Positions 43,217 through 52,227 are shown, counted from the stretch's first letter. The stretch is 64,000 nt of DNA from Mesorhizobium escarrei (GCF_935825525.1 NZ_CAKXZT010000152.1:73197-137196), one strand, 5' to 3'. The notes: a model not told the origin generated them from the sequence alone. Translations and numbers: made by a program.

Positions 43217-44998
43217 CTAGAGCGCCCGATTTGATTCCTCCATCGCCCGTACCACCCTCAGCGGGGACCGCCTGATGAAATCGTTGATCGCCTCGGCTCC
43301 AAGCGGCTTTCCCAGGAAGTTGCCTTGCAGGCAATCGCAATTCTCCTTGATCAGCCACCGTGCCTGTGCCGACGTCTCGACCCCCTCGGCAGTGACATTT
43401 ATCCCCAGGCCGTGCGCCAGAGTCATGATCGATCGCACGATCGTTTGGCTTTTGAGATCGGTTTCCAGGTCCGCAATAAAGTACCGATCTATCTTCAAAG
43501 TATCGAAGGGAAAGTTTTTAAGGTAGCTTAACGATGAGTAGTATGTTCCAAAATCGTCGAGCGAAATTCGTATTCCCAAAACGTTCAGAGTGTTCAACGT
43601 GTCGATATTGTCGATCGTCTTTTCAAGCAGGACCGTCTCGGTTATCTCAAGTTCAAGTCTGTCGGCTTCGATTCCAACTGCGTCGATGATCTGAGCGACT
43701 GTATCCGTCAGTGAACCGCTAAGGAACTGAGCCGGCGACAGGTTCACTGCGACTGTCAGCGAGGAAGGCCACGTCAATGCCTGGCGACAGGCTTCCTCGA
43801 GCACCCATCGTCCAATCTCGTCCATCAGACCGTCGGCTTCGGCGATCGGTATGAACACGTTGGGTGGAATGGTTCCGACCTCGGGGTGCCGCCACCGCAG
43901 CAGCGCTTCGAAACCCATCACCGACGAGGGAGGCCGGATGAGCGGCTGATATTCCAGATAAAGCTCGCCCCGCTCCAGCGCGGTTCGAAGGCTGCGCCTC
44001 AGATTCTCGCGTTGCTCGAGCAAGAGCAGCATCGAGCGGTTGAATGTTCGAGCGCAGCCACGTCCATCTGTCTTGGCCGCATAAAGGGCAATGTCAGCGG
44101 CTTTCATCAACTGTTCGCCATCGGTCCCGTGCTCCGGCCCGAAAGCAATTCCGATACTCGAGCCGACGAAGACGGGAATCCCGTTAATGACGAACGGTTT
44201 CTTGAACGCGTCGACCAGCGATCCGGCGAGGCGCTCAGCCTCTGCCGGCTGCTCCTTTCCCAATTGGATGACAGCGAACTCATCGCCGGCATACCGGTAT
44301 GCGGATTCGCCGTCCTGCAGCGCGTCGCGAATACGACCCGCCGCGAGTTGAAGAAGAGTGTCGCCTGCTCCATGGCCGAGCGTGTCGTTGACCGCTTTGA
44401 AATCGTCGAGGTCGATTTGCAGAAGGGCGGCTTTCGGCTTTGATACGCCGAGGGCCGCCATTGCCTGCTGCAGTCGCTCGCCGAATCGCCGCCGATTCTG
44501 CAGTCCGGTCAGCACGTCGTGCGTCGCCTGATGGAGCAGAATTACATGCTCTTGCTCCTCCACTACGCTCCGGCCATCGCGCCCGCGTGATTCAATGATT
44601 CCCACACCATTTGCGGTCGCGAAAACGAAAGCGGACCGCGGCGCTTCGCCCGATGATCGCGGCAAATCGATGCTTGCCGGTGAGCCGCCGCGGAACACAC
44701 GAAGAAATTCGTCGCGATACCTGGCATCGAGGAAGCTCGGGTAGATCTCCCAAACGGCGGCACCCGGCACCACCGCGCCTCCGTATACGCCTTTGAGCTT
44801 GGTTGCGTAGTGCGTCAGACAGAAGTCGCGATCATAGAACGACAACAGTTCGGTCGTGTTCGCCAAAAGGTCAGCGAGCAGCGCTTCGCCGGGACGTGGT
44901 GCATCGCTTGAGGAAGGCCCCTCACTTTCAGTGCCGACGCCTGATGCCTCCGGCTGCAATAGCCACCTCCATAGGCGATGAGAATCCACGTCCCCCAC
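43217..44998 (-). CDS. GGDEF-EAL cyclic-di-GMP protein with PAS-like N-terminus
   Basis: A 593-residue cytoplasmic protein: a PAS-like region (about 40-150, LLSFYDRDFCLTHYATKLKG), a GGDEF domain with active-site YAGDEF (first Gly changed to Ala, often tolerated), and an EAL domain with GFEALLRW, VNLSPAQF, LEITET, LDDFGTYYSS, KIDRYF, AEGVET and QGNFLGKP. Metal ligands of the EAL site appear present, but loop 6 reads DFGTYYSS instead of DFGTGYSS. It could make, break or only bind c-di-GMP. Start is a GTG. It lies 155 bases upstream of the phosphatase operon on the same strand. Confidence 0.9.
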   Translation of the reverse strand: MGDVDSHRLWRWLLQPEASGVGTESEGPSSSDAPRPGEALLADLLANTTELLSFYDRDFCLTHYATKLKGVYGGAVVPGAAVWEIYPSFLDARYRDEFLRVFRGGSPASIDLPRSSGEAPRSAFVFATANGVGIIESRGRDGRSVVEEQEHVILLHQATHDVLTGLQNRRRFGERLQQAMAALGVSKPKAALLQIDLDDFKAVNDTLGHGAGDTLLQLAAGRIRDALQDGESAYRYAGDEFAVIQLGKEQPAEAERLAGSLVDAFKKPFVINGIPVFVGSSIGIAFGPEHGTDGEQLMKAADIALYAAKTDGRGCARTFNRSMLLLLEQRENLRRSLRTALERGELYLEYQPLIRPPSSVMGFEALLRWRHPEVGTIPPNVFIPIAEADGLMDEIGRWVLEEACRQALTWPSSLTVAVNLSPAQFLSGSLTDTVAQIIDAVGIEADRLELEITETVLLEKTIDNIDTLNTLNVLGIRISLDDFGTYYSSLSYLKNFPFDTLKIDRYFIADLETDLKSQTIVRSIMTLAHGLGINVTAEGVETSAQARWLIKENCDCLQGNFLGKPLGAEAINDFIRRSPLRVVRAMEESNRAL

Positions 44999-45217
44999 CC
45001 CGAATTAGCATAACTGTCAAGCTTGGCAAACATACAACTCGCAGTCTCAACAAGCGTCTCATGCTGCCTAGCTGCAGTGTATGCTCCGCTGTGATTGGCA
45101 GCGATATCGATGAACAGTTGCTTAATAAATCGGGAATTGGCTATGGTCCATGAGGCGGCTGATCTTCCCCGCCCCTGTTTTGAGCCCGCCCCACTTCAAC
45201 CATGCGCGATCCTGTAC

Positions 45218-46360
45218 TCAGCTTCCGAGCGCTTTGAGCCAATGTTCAAAGGAAGAGGCCTCCTCGTGTCCGGCATGCGAAACAGAGTGGGCGGGGCGCG
45301 GCAACACCACGGAGCTTCGGACTTCGCGGGGGCTGTAACCGAATTCCTTGCTGAAGGCTCGGCTGAAATTAGCCGCTGAACTAAACCCGACGGCTTCGGC
45401 AATATTGACAATGCGCCGGCTGTCCGACGGATCGCTAAGCGCAACATGGGCTGCCAGAAGCCGGCGACTTTGTATGTAGTGGAGAACACCACCGCTCGGT
45501 TCGAACAACTGATAAAGACGAGAGCGCGAGACGCCGAGCGCCCGGCACATTGAATCCGGCGTCAGATGAGCCGCATCCAGATTGTTGTGGACGTATCGAC
45601 GGGCTCGCTCCATCAGCGCGACACTCATCAATTGTTCGGTGGCCGCGGCATGTTCCGCCGGGGGCGAGAGGCAGGCAATGATCATGCTGCGTGTTGCGTG
45701 CACGATGCGGGGCAGATCATCAGCCGTGAGACTGCGCAGTCTTGCTTCGATGCTGTAGAGGTAGTCGAGCAAAAGGTCGGCAAAGTTGCCGGACAGAATT
45801 GAATTATTCTTTGCGTCCAGGGTTGCCGCCGCATCGGCGAACAAATCGCGCGGCAAATAGAGAAAGAGACTTTGGGATTCCGTTGCCCTCCCGCGAAACG
45901 GGTAGCCAAGCGATCGAATCTCCAATTTGCCCGGCTGGTTTTCCGCTACGCGGCGATCGACCTCCGTCCACGACCGGCCAGTATGCGGTAAAGCGATATA
46001 CCAGTGATCGATCGAGCTGGACCGAAGCTTCGCAGCAGAACGCATATAACCATGAGCTGGTGCGCGCTGTTGAACGATCAGCATGCCGCCGAAGTTCCAA
46101 GCCGTGTGGTCGGCGGCAAAGCCATCGTCGAGCGATTTGTCATCCGGCAACTTGATCTCGACAAGCGGAGCCATATGCGCCTGCCAGGCGACGAATTGAT
46201 CCTCTGGCGCCAGTTCGAGCGTCGAAAAGCGCAAAGGTTCGAGCGCCGGTGCAAGTGACGGGGCAGCCTCATTGTCAGGTTGAGCTTCGCGCGGCCAACG
46301 ACGTCGATCGCGCTCAAGCGCCTGCCTCGCAAGCGCCTTGTCCTGCCTCTTAGCGTCCAT
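45218..46360 (-). CDS. AraC-family transcriptional regulator
   Basis: A 380-residue regulator with an N-terminal cupin-like AraC-binding domain (about 50-210) and a C-terminal double helix-turn-helix: TPDSMCRALGVSRSRLYQLF and IVNIAEAVGFSSAANFSRAF, then FGYSPREVRSS. The frame is open to 46405; the ATG at 46360 begins a natural N-terminus. It is divergent from a small HTH ORF at 46588 and upstream of the GGDEF-EAL gene. Effector unknown. Confidence 0.9.
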   Translation of the reverse strand: MDAKRQDKALARQALERDRRRWPREAQPDNEAAPSLAPALEPLRFSTLELAPEDQFVAWQAHMAPLVEIKLPDDKSLDDGFAADHTAWNFGGMLIVQQRAPAHGYMRSAAKLRSSSIDHWYIALPHTGRSWTEVDRRVAENQPGKLEIRSLGYPFRGRATESQSLFLYLPRDLFADAAATLDAKNNSILSGNFADLLLDYLYSIEARLRSLTADDLPRIVHATRSMIIACLSPPAEHAAATEQLMSVALMERARRYVHNNLDAAHLTPDSMCRALGVSRSRLYQLFEPSGGVLHYIQSRRLLAAHVALSDPSDSRRIVNIAEAVGFSSAANFSRAFSKEFGYSPREVRSSVVLPRPAHSVSHAGHEEASSFEHWLKALGS

Positions 46361-46552
46361 CGCGTAGTGCCGTATCCGATTCTGGTATGCCCATCTCCAC
46401 CGCAATCATGTGGTGTATCACAGGCATCTGGCAAGACTAGCGGAACACGAGTCCACAGAGCCATCACGCTTGGTTACAGCAAGAAATGCATTCCGAGATA
46501 AGTTTCTGGATGCGACGATAACGACACTCTTCAACCTGGCGCGTATAGAGTC

Positions 46553-46567
46553 TGGCACGGTGAAAGC
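46553..46567 (+). promoter_or_regulatory. Possible sigma54-like promoter, half consensus
   Basis: TGGCACG (46553-46559) matches the -24 box and GC (46566-46567) stands at the correct ten-base spacing, but the -12 box reads AAGC rather than TTGC. It is 21 bases upstream of the small HTH ORF. Weak. Confidence 0.25.
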
Positions 46568-46587
46568 GTAGTTGAGAAGACAACGAA

Positions 46588-46863
46588 ATGAACGCAAAGC
46601 TAAAAGCTGAAGCTCGTCGCAAGATAATTCTTGATGGATATTTTAATAACGAACCTTTGAAAGATATTGCAGCCAAGGTCGGATGCTCACTGGCGAGTTT
46701 GAAAGTCACCGCCAGTAAACTCGGTTGCACTCGAACTCCGAAAGAGGCGGCGGAATTTCGGCGCGGATTTCATGTCCCCGAACAAAAACTGCGAGATTAC
46801 CGACAACTTATGATTGCTGGACAGTATAGAGCTCGCGAGTGCGCGCTGATTTGGGACTATTGA
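46588..46863 (+). CDS. Small helix-turn-helix protein, unknown
   Basis: Ninety-one residues with a likely helix-turn-helix at about 15-48 (PLKDIAAKVGCSLASLKVTA, then SKLGCTR) and a basic N-terminus (MNAKLKAEARRK). This resembles inserted-sequence or regulator HTH domains. AT-rich codons relative to neighbours suggest acquisition. No ribosome site stronger than GAGAAGAC is seen. Function unknown. Confidence 0.55.
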   Translation: MNAKLKAEARRKIILDGYFNNEPLKDIAAKVGCSLASLKVTASKLGCTRTPKEAAEFRRGFHVPEQKLRDYRQLMIAGQYRARECALIWDY

Positions 46864-46975
46864 AAGACCAATCACCGGTCAGCGAGTAGACTTATTCAAA
46901 TACACGCCTCAGCGGTTCATCGGCAAAAAAAGCCCGCCGCAAACACGGGTAACGGGCCCTGAAAGGTTCGCACAG

Positions 46976-47209
46976 ATGCTGCGTCGGCGTTCCAATCGCA
47001 CCTGCCTCAGCCCTCATGATCTGGCTCTTTGCGAACGCGTGTTCGATCAGGTTTGCGCAGATGAACACATTGACTCTTCAAGCCGGGATGCCGAGGCCTT
47101 AGCGGTGGCGATTGTCGCAATCTTCCGAAACATTACTACCAAGGAGCGCGAACTGCTGGATGAAGTTAGGTCTCTTCGTCTTTCAAAGGGCGCAGAGGAG
47201 GCGCACTAG
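46976..47209 (+). CDS. Conserved small hypothetical protein
   Basis: Seventy-seven residues. The stretch LSPHDLALCERVFDQVCADE and EALAVAIVAIFRNITTKEREL looks like a small Rhizobiales protein seen repeatedly in those genomes, from memory. Helical, cytoplasmic, no domain name known to me. ATG at 46976 without a clear ribosome site. Confidence 0.55.
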   Translation: MLRRRSNRTCLSPHDLALCERVFDQVCADEHIDSSSRDAEALAVAIVAIFRNITTKERELLDEVRSLRLSKGAEEAH

Positions 47210-47328
47210 CCTGGCGGCGTTCCGAGGCGAATTGTTCTAGTGCCGCGTTGGCGCAGCCGGATTGGCATCTGCATTGCCCCCTTGAGCCCCGACAGAGTGT
47301 AGCCACAGCGCTTGCGAAGGAGATGGAA

Positions 47329-47535
47329 ATGGGTTTAGCCCAAGACTTGTCTGATGTTGCGCTCACATTCGATTGTCCGGATTGCTCGCATCCGGCGGTA
47401 AGGAAGGGCTCTGCGCTGAAAACGATCGCGCACTTCAGATGCGACGGGTGCAACGCCAGGGTACGGATCACCTATCCGCAGAAGCTGGCGATCTTCGAAA
47501 AGTACAGGCTATTAGCCCAAGGGGCTTTGCGATAA
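47329..47535 (+). CDS. Small zinc-ribbon-like protein
   Basis: Sixty-eight residues with two CxxC pairs, FDCPDCSHPAVRKG and FRCDGCNARVRITYPQKLAI, typical of a small zinc ribbon. The ATG at 47329 has AAGGAG six bases upstream; an ATG at 47323 is too close to that site. Probably nucleic-acid or protein binding; function unknown. Confidence 0.6.
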   Translation: MGLAQDLSDVALTFDCPDCSHPAVRKGSALKTIAHFRCDGCNARVRITYPQKLAIFEKYRLLAQGALR

Positions 47536-47751
47536 GACGATCCGGAAACGCGTTGCCAATAGCGGTGACGCGCGATCCCCCACGCTCTGCTCTCATGCGG
47601 ACTGCGTCCGGCTGGTGGATTAGCAACAACATCGGTCAGGAAGACCTCAAGCGAGCGCTCCAAGCATTGGCGCAAGCCGCTGGCCTGAGATTCGGCGAGG
47701 ACATAACGTTCCCATCACTTGGGCCGTGGCGAACATCCGAACGATTTTCCC

Positions 47752-48738
47752 TCAGTCGGCCACGACCTGCCAGGTTTCGTCCGGGTTGAAGCGGTCGATG
47801 TATTTGACGATCTGCTCGGTGGTTGGCCCGAGATCAGCCTCGTAGACGACGCCGTGCTGGTTGACGGCGAAGGTTTTTACGCCTGTCTCGCCATATTTGG
47901 CGGGCCAGGCGATGAGGCCGAAGCCGGCGATCATGCTGCCGTTGATGACGTAGTCGTAGGCGCCTCCGGCGATATGGTCGCCCTGGCCGGTCAGGATCTT
48001 GTACTTGTAGCCGAAATAGCCTTCGCCCTTGGCCGCTTCCTGAAGTTCGGCTTGATCGATATTGGCGCCAGCCGGGCTCTCACCGTTGATGTCGTCGGTT
48101 GGCCAGTAGAGCCCGTCGGTAGCACCTTCCGAGCTTATCAGTTTCTGCGCGAACTCCTCCACACCATCCTCGTCGCGATCCTGCGACGCATAGTCCTCCT
48201 GCGCATCGACATAGGCGCGCATCGTTTCGATCGCGGTGAGCTCGTTCTCGCCAACATACCGGTTCACGATCTCTTCGAGCCCGGCATAGGTGTCGAAAGC
48301 CCACTTGCCATCCTCGCCCTTGACGATCGGAAAAGGCAGCGGCCACAACTTGTCGCCGATCTGCAGTATGCGGCGGTCGCCCTCGCCATCGAGGACAAGC
48401 TGCTTGGCCACACCCTCCTTGATCGCCGCCAGCGTCTCATCCGCGTTCTCGTCGGCCTTCAGCTTCTCCGCATCAAGGCCGAGAAGGGCCGCAACCGCAC
48501 CGTTGCCGGCATCGTTCAGCGCCTTCTTGAACGCCTCGACAGCCGCTTCCTGCGTGTCGAAGACGGGCGGCTCGGCAGCGGCCACGAAGGCGGTGATCTC
48601 CGGCGCTTGCGGCGCGTCCTGCGCGGATGCCGGCTGCGAGACGGCGATGCTGGCTGCAAGCACCAGGGCGCAGACAGAGCGGAGAAGGATCGTATGCAAA
48701 ACTCCCGTGTGACGGGTGGTGCTGAACATCTGTGTCAT
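47752..48738 (-). CDS. DUF2950 family exported protein
   Basis: Exported protein of 328 residues. A signal peptide (residues about 1-44, ending SQPASAQDAP) precedes a DUF2950 domain with QEAAVEAFKKALNDAGNGAV, EGYFGYKYKILTGQGDHI, GLIAWPAKYGETGVKTFAVN and GVVYEADLG. The start is the ATG at 48738; the same frame is open far upstream inside the DUF3300 gene, which is a shadow. DUF2950 and DUF3300 genes commonly stand side by side, as here (20 bases apart). Function unknown; periplasmic or surface. Confidence 0.88.
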   Translation of the reverse strand: MTQMFSTTRHTGVLHTILLRSVCALVLAASIAVSQPASAQDAPQAPEITAFVAAAEPPVFDTQEAAVEAFKKALNDAGNGAVAALLGLDAEKLKADENADETLAAIKEGVAKQLVLDGEGDRRILQIGDKLWPLPFPIVKGEDGKWAFDTYAGLEEIVNRYVGENELTAIETMRAYVDAQEDYASQDRDEDGVEEFAQKLISSEGATDGLYWPTDDINGESPAGANIDQAELQEAAKGEGYFGYKYKILTGQGDHIAGGAYDYVINGSMIAGFGLIAWPAKYGETGVKTFAVNQHGVVYEADLGPTTEQIVKYIDRFNPDETWQVVAD

Positions 48739-48758
48739 GATCCTGTCCTCCCGTTCCG

Positions 48759-50111
48759 TTAACGCCGGCGTCCGCCGCCGCCGCGCTTGATCTGCTTGTG
48801 GCCGCCACCTCGGCTGCCGCCGCCCATCGATTGGTGGCCGCGGTTGGAACTCACCCTCGTCACCTTTCCGCGATCGACGTTGCCGAGGCCCGACGGTTTC
48901 TTCGGCCGGTTGTCGACCCTGGCTGCGGGTTTCGGCTTGCCAGCCGGGCGGTTCACCTTGGCCGGCTTCGCCGCCGGGCGATTGGCGGTAGGCTTGGCCG
49001 TAGGTTTCTTGGCCGCAGGTTTCTGGATGTTGGCGGGCTTGGCGGGACGGGTCACGTTGGCGGGCTTGGCCTTCAGCCCGTCCAGCGTGCTCTTGCGGAC
49101 GTCTCTCGTTGCAGCCGTCTTGCCCGGAACCCTGTTGGCGAGCTTGTCGTTCTTCTTGATGTCGCGGGCGCGGTCGCGGATGGCGTTGTCGCCGTCCTTT
49201 TCGATCCGGTTCTTGATGTTGTTCTGGTCGAACTTGTTGAATTGGTTGCGATCGATGTTGATCTTGCTGCGATCGACATTCTTCCAGTCGACGTCGTTGA
49301 TGTTGATCTTGCCGTTGAAGTCGCGGTTGTTGAAGCAGTTGTTGCAATCGATGTTGATGTCGTTGCCGTTCCAGCGGCCTCCCCACACGCCCCAGTCGTT
49401 CCAGTCGACGGCGGCGGCCCAGATGGCGCCGGTCACCGCCCCGGCGAAGAAGGTCGCTCCGGGATACCAGTAATAGGGATAGGGGTCGGGATAATAGCGG
49501 ATCGGCTCCCACACATAGTTGGGCTCATAAAACATCTGCGGCGGATATTGCGGGACGTAGATCACTTCGGGGCTCGCCGACTTGATGACAAAATTGTCGT
49601 TCTCCTTGACCACCTGGATCTTGTCGTCGGTCTTGATCACGCCCTTGGCAACCGCCTCGTCGCGCAACTGCTGGATGGCAACCAGCACGTCCTTCTGCTG
49701 GTAGGCGATGGCATCGCCGAGCGTCTGCGTCCATTCGAGGTCGTCGCTCATCATCTTGACGATGTCCGGATAGTTGAGCAGCGACACCACCGACCCGTCC
49801 CAGCTCTCCTTCGGCTTCAAACTCTTGTCCTTCTCGTACCGCTCGAGGAAGCGCCCCGCCTCGACGATCTGCAGCGGATAAAGCGCAGCCGCCGTGATCA
49901 CCGCGATCAGCTCGTCCGGATAGAGCGCAATCCGCGCAACCAGGACCTCCATCTCGTCGGCGCTCAACGGCTCCGGCGAGGCCGCCGCATCGCCGGATGC
50001 GTCAGCCGCCGCGACCTGTTCTTGCCCAAGGACAGGGTGCGCCGAACCAAACCCGGCAAGCAGCAGCGCCAGCGCCGCCGCGCCGATCTTCAACATATCA
50101 TTGCTCGTCAT
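48759..50111 (-). CDS. DUF3300 family exported protein with basic repetitive tail
   Basis: A 450-residue exported protein. The signal peptide (MLKIGAAALALLLAGFGSAH) is followed by the DUF3300 domain (about 50-230: ARIALYPDELIAVITAAALY, YPPQMFYEP, GATFFAGAVTGAIWAAAVDW). The C-terminal 220 residues are low-complexity: an Asn/Asp-rich segment (NDINIDCNNCFNNRDFNGKI), then long Lys/Pro/Ala repeats and a Gly/Arg-rich end (GGGGRRR). The basic tail would bind anionic polymers. It forms a pair with the DUF2950 gene. Confidence 0.9.
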   Translation of the reverse strand: MTSNDMLKIGAAALALLLAGFGSAHPVLGQEQVAAADASGDAAASPEPLSADEMEVLVARIALYPDELIAVITAAALYPLQIVEAGRFLERYEKDKSLKPKESWDGSVVSLLNYPDIVKMMSDDLEWTQTLGDAIAYQQKDVLVAIQQLRDEAVAKGVIKTDDKIQVVKENDNFVIKSASPEVIYVPQYPPQMFYEPNYVWEPIRYYPDPYPYYWYPGATFFAGAVTGAIWAAAVDWNDWGVWGGRWNGNDINIDCNNCFNNRDFNGKININDVDWKNVDRSKINIDRNQFNKFDQNNIKNRIEKDGDNAIRDRARDIKKNDKLANRVPGKTAATRDVRKSTLDGLKAKPANVTRPAKPANIQKPAAKKPTAKPTANRPAAKPAKVNRPAGKPKPAARVDNRPKKPSGLGNVDRGKVTRVSSNRGHQSMGGGSRGGGHKQIKRGGGGRRR

Positions 50112-50163
50112 GCTTTGATCCTCCCTGTCTGTCTCTGTCTCGGCAGGCCTTTGTGCCGGGCCG

Positions 50164-50361
50164 CTATTTTGGAAATAAGAACGTCATCACGCCGCCGAAT
50201 CCAAACCCATCGGGGCCGCTGTCGGGACTTTCGGCCCAGTAGCGGACGCCTGCGATAAAACTGACCGGCTGCTCGCCAATCTTGGTGAGCACCAAATTGC
50301 TGTTTGCACCCGCCGACGGCTGTGGGCCGAAATAGAGCTCGACCGATCCATCCACGCTCAT
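50164..50361 (-). pseudogene. Fragment joining a DUF1214-like piece to an outer-membrane-protein end
   Basis: A 65-residue frame starting with an ATGA overlap to the HupE gene. Its first third (SVDGSVELYFGPQPSAGANS) resembles the end of DUF1254/DUF1214 proteins. Its last third (GVRYWAESPDSGPDGFGFGG, then TFLFPK) looks like the final beta strands of an outer-membrane transporter-like protein ending in an aromatic-rich terminus. Neither is complete, so the frame is probably a deletion junction. Recognition is by pattern only. Confidence 0.45.
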
Positions 50362-51374
50362 ACCCCAAACCCGCTGACCCGCTCGACGAGCCAGAACGAA
50401 GCGACGCCGCCGATGCAGTACGCGCCCACCAGCCGCGGCCAAGCGCCGGACCAGGTCGCCTTGGGGTTGACGAATGCCAGCCACAGCCGGCTAAAGGCCG
50501 CGAACGAACCCATGGCGACCGTGATGAAAAGGAGCTGCCCGAGTTCCACCCCGAGATTGAAGAACAGCAGCGCGACGGGGATGGAGTGACCGGGCAGGCC
50601 GACCTCGCTCAGCGCGCCGGCAAAACCGAACCCGTGCAGCAGGCCGAAGGCAAAGGCGACGAGCCATGGAAGCCGGGCAGTCAGGCTTTGTCGACCCCGT
50701 GTCGAATTGACGATCTCCACCGCGACGAGCGCGATGCTGAGCGCGATCGCCGCCTCGACCGGCGGGCCCGGTACGTGGACGAAGCCGAGTGCGGCCGCCG
50801 CCAGCGTGATGCTGTGCGCGACTGTGAAAGCGGTGACAGTAAGGGCGATACGCTTCCAGCCGCGCACGAGAATGAGCAGCGCCAGGACGAACAGCAAATG
50901 GTCGATACCGCTCAGGATGTGCTCGACGCCCAGCCAGAGATAAGCAGCCGCCACCAGAGCCGGTCCGGCCGACGCCGGAACCTCGAAGGCGGGGCTGGCC
51001 GGCGTAAGACGAGTGGTGCTGGTTTCGCCGCTTAGCCTCTCGATGCGCACGAGCACGTCGGTTCGGCTCTCACGGAGACCGTTGATTGCGATCGTCTGGC
51101 CAGCGAGTCCCGCAGGCGCATGGATCGTCCATCGCTCGACGTAAGCGTCGTTCAGGAAAACGCCTTCACGTGGCGTCGTCTCGGCCACATCCTCCGGCAG
51201 TCTGGGGTCGAGGGCCAGCCGCAGCCCGCCCATCGCCGGCGCTTTCCAGAGGACGGAGTAGCTATCCGGTGCACTCTCGGTGATCGCGAGATAGGCAGGG
51301 CGGAGGTCATGCGCCCATGCCTGCCCGGCGACGATGGTCAGCAGCAGCCAGGCGGCAGCCAGCAGGCGGGTCAT
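50358..51374 (-). CDS. HupE/UreJ family membrane protein
   Basis: A 338-residue membrane protein. A signal peptide and periplasmic part (about 20-145) precede seven or so helices. Typical HupE/UreJ features are LWLGVEHILSGIDHLLFVLA, AFTVAHSITLAAAALG, LLHGFGFAGALSEVGLP and FNLGVELGQLLFI, with histidines lining the membrane region; relatives import nickel or other metals. Its ATG overlaps the upstream gene's stop by four bases. In this family the long N-terminal extension is common; the metal here is not known. Confidence 0.88.
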   Translation of the reverse strand: MTRLLAAAWLLLTIVAGQAWAHDLRPAYLAITESAPDSYSVLWKAPAMGGLRLALDPRLPEDVAETTPREGVFLNDAYVERWTIHAPAGLAGQTIAINGLRESRTDVLVRIERLSGETSTTRLTPASPAFEVPASAGPALVAAAYLWLGVEHILSGIDHLLFVLALLILVRGWKRIALTVTAFTVAHSITLAAAALGFVHVPGPPVEAAIALSIALVAVEIVNSTRGRQSLTARLPWLVAFAFGLLHGFGFAGALSEVGLPGHSIPVALLFFNLGVELGQLLFITVAMGSFAAFSRLWLAFVNPKATWSGAWPRLVGAYCIGGVASFWLVERVSGFGV

Positions 51375-52219
51375 GGCGCGGCCTCAGCAAGCTCCTGCCC
51401 GTCGGCCTGCTCCGTCCCGTCCGCGACCGTGATGACGTATCGCGACTTCAACTTCTCGTAGAGCAAGTCATTGGCTGCCACCTTGCGGGTGTGAAGCCAT
51501 TCCCGCCGCGCTGCCTCGCGAACCTCCTCGAATGGGCGCTGACGCGCTTCGATACGTTCGCTGACGCGAACCAGGTGCACGCCGTAGGCCGAGGTCAGCG
51601 GGCCTTCCCAGGCCCCGGTGGCCGAGCGGTCGATCGATGCCGCGAAGCTCTCGCCAAATGTTCGCTCCACGTCCGATTTTGCGAGGTCCCGGAAATCGAA
51701 GCCTGCCATGAATGGGTCGCCGACTTCCGATGCATCGGCGGTCCCGGTATTCAGGGCCTCGCGCAGGCGCTCCACGTCCGGGGCGCTCGTGCCTGTCCGG
51801 AAGTAGATGTGGCTGAATGAAATATGCGGCTCGGCACGGAACCAGTCCGGATGCTCGGCAACGAAGGCCTTCAGCTCGGCGTCGGTCGGCGCGACGTCAA
51901 GTGTCAGGTCGGCGACGAATTCCATCTTCTGGCGCATGCGGCGACGGATGATGGCATCGTCCTGGTCGAGGCCCATCGCGATCGCCTCACGGTAGAAGAC
52001 CTCATCGCGGATGTAGTCCTTGACCAGGGCATCCGTTTCCGCTGCGGTCGGCTCTCGTTGCCAGGTGCGGCTGAAAATCGCTTGCATGCTGGCGATCTGG
52101 CCGGCGCTGACGACGATTTCGCCAGGAGCCGTCTCGTCACCGGCAGCCCATTGGTACACCCCAAATAGGGCCGCGCCAATGACGAGGAAATGCAGCAGCG
52201 GCTCGCGTAGCAGCATCAT
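51371..52219 (-). CDS. PpiC-type peptidyl-prolyl isomerase, membrane-anchored
   Basis: Periplasmic parvulin-like foldase of 282 residues. An N-terminal anchor helix (LLHFLVIGAALFGVYQWA) is followed by a SurA-like chaperone part and a rotamase domain (HISFSHIYFRTGT at about 130, DFRDLAKSDVERTFGESFA, GPLTSAYGVHLVRVSER). The ATG at 52219 has GAGGAG four bases upstream and matches the relic copy near 55058, so it is preferred over 52231. It probably helps fold exported proteins of this cluster. Confidence 0.87.
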   Translation of the reverse strand: MMLLREPLLHFLVIGAALFGVYQWAAGDETAPGEIVVSAGQIASMQAIFSRTWQREPTAAETDALVKDYIRDEVFYREAIAMGLDQDDAIIRRRMRQKMEFVADLTLDVAPTDAELKAFVAEHPDWFRAEPHISFSHIYFRTGTSAPDVERLREALNTGTADASEVGDPFMAGFDFRDLAKSDVERTFGESFAASIDRSATGAWEGPLTSAYGVHLVRVSERIEARQRPFEEVREAARREWLHTRKVAANDLLYEKLKSRYVITVADGTEQADGQELAEAAP

Positions 52220-52227
52220 GGCACTCC

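Noticed and set aside
48739..49512. In-frame upstream extension of the DUF2950 gene
   Set aside because: It overlaps the DUF3300 gene in another frame and consists of Arg/Gln-rich shadow sequence; the signal peptide starts at 48738.
48798..50258. 486-residue plus-strand frame opposite DUF3300
   Set aside because: Shadow of the repetitive basic tail; no protein family features.
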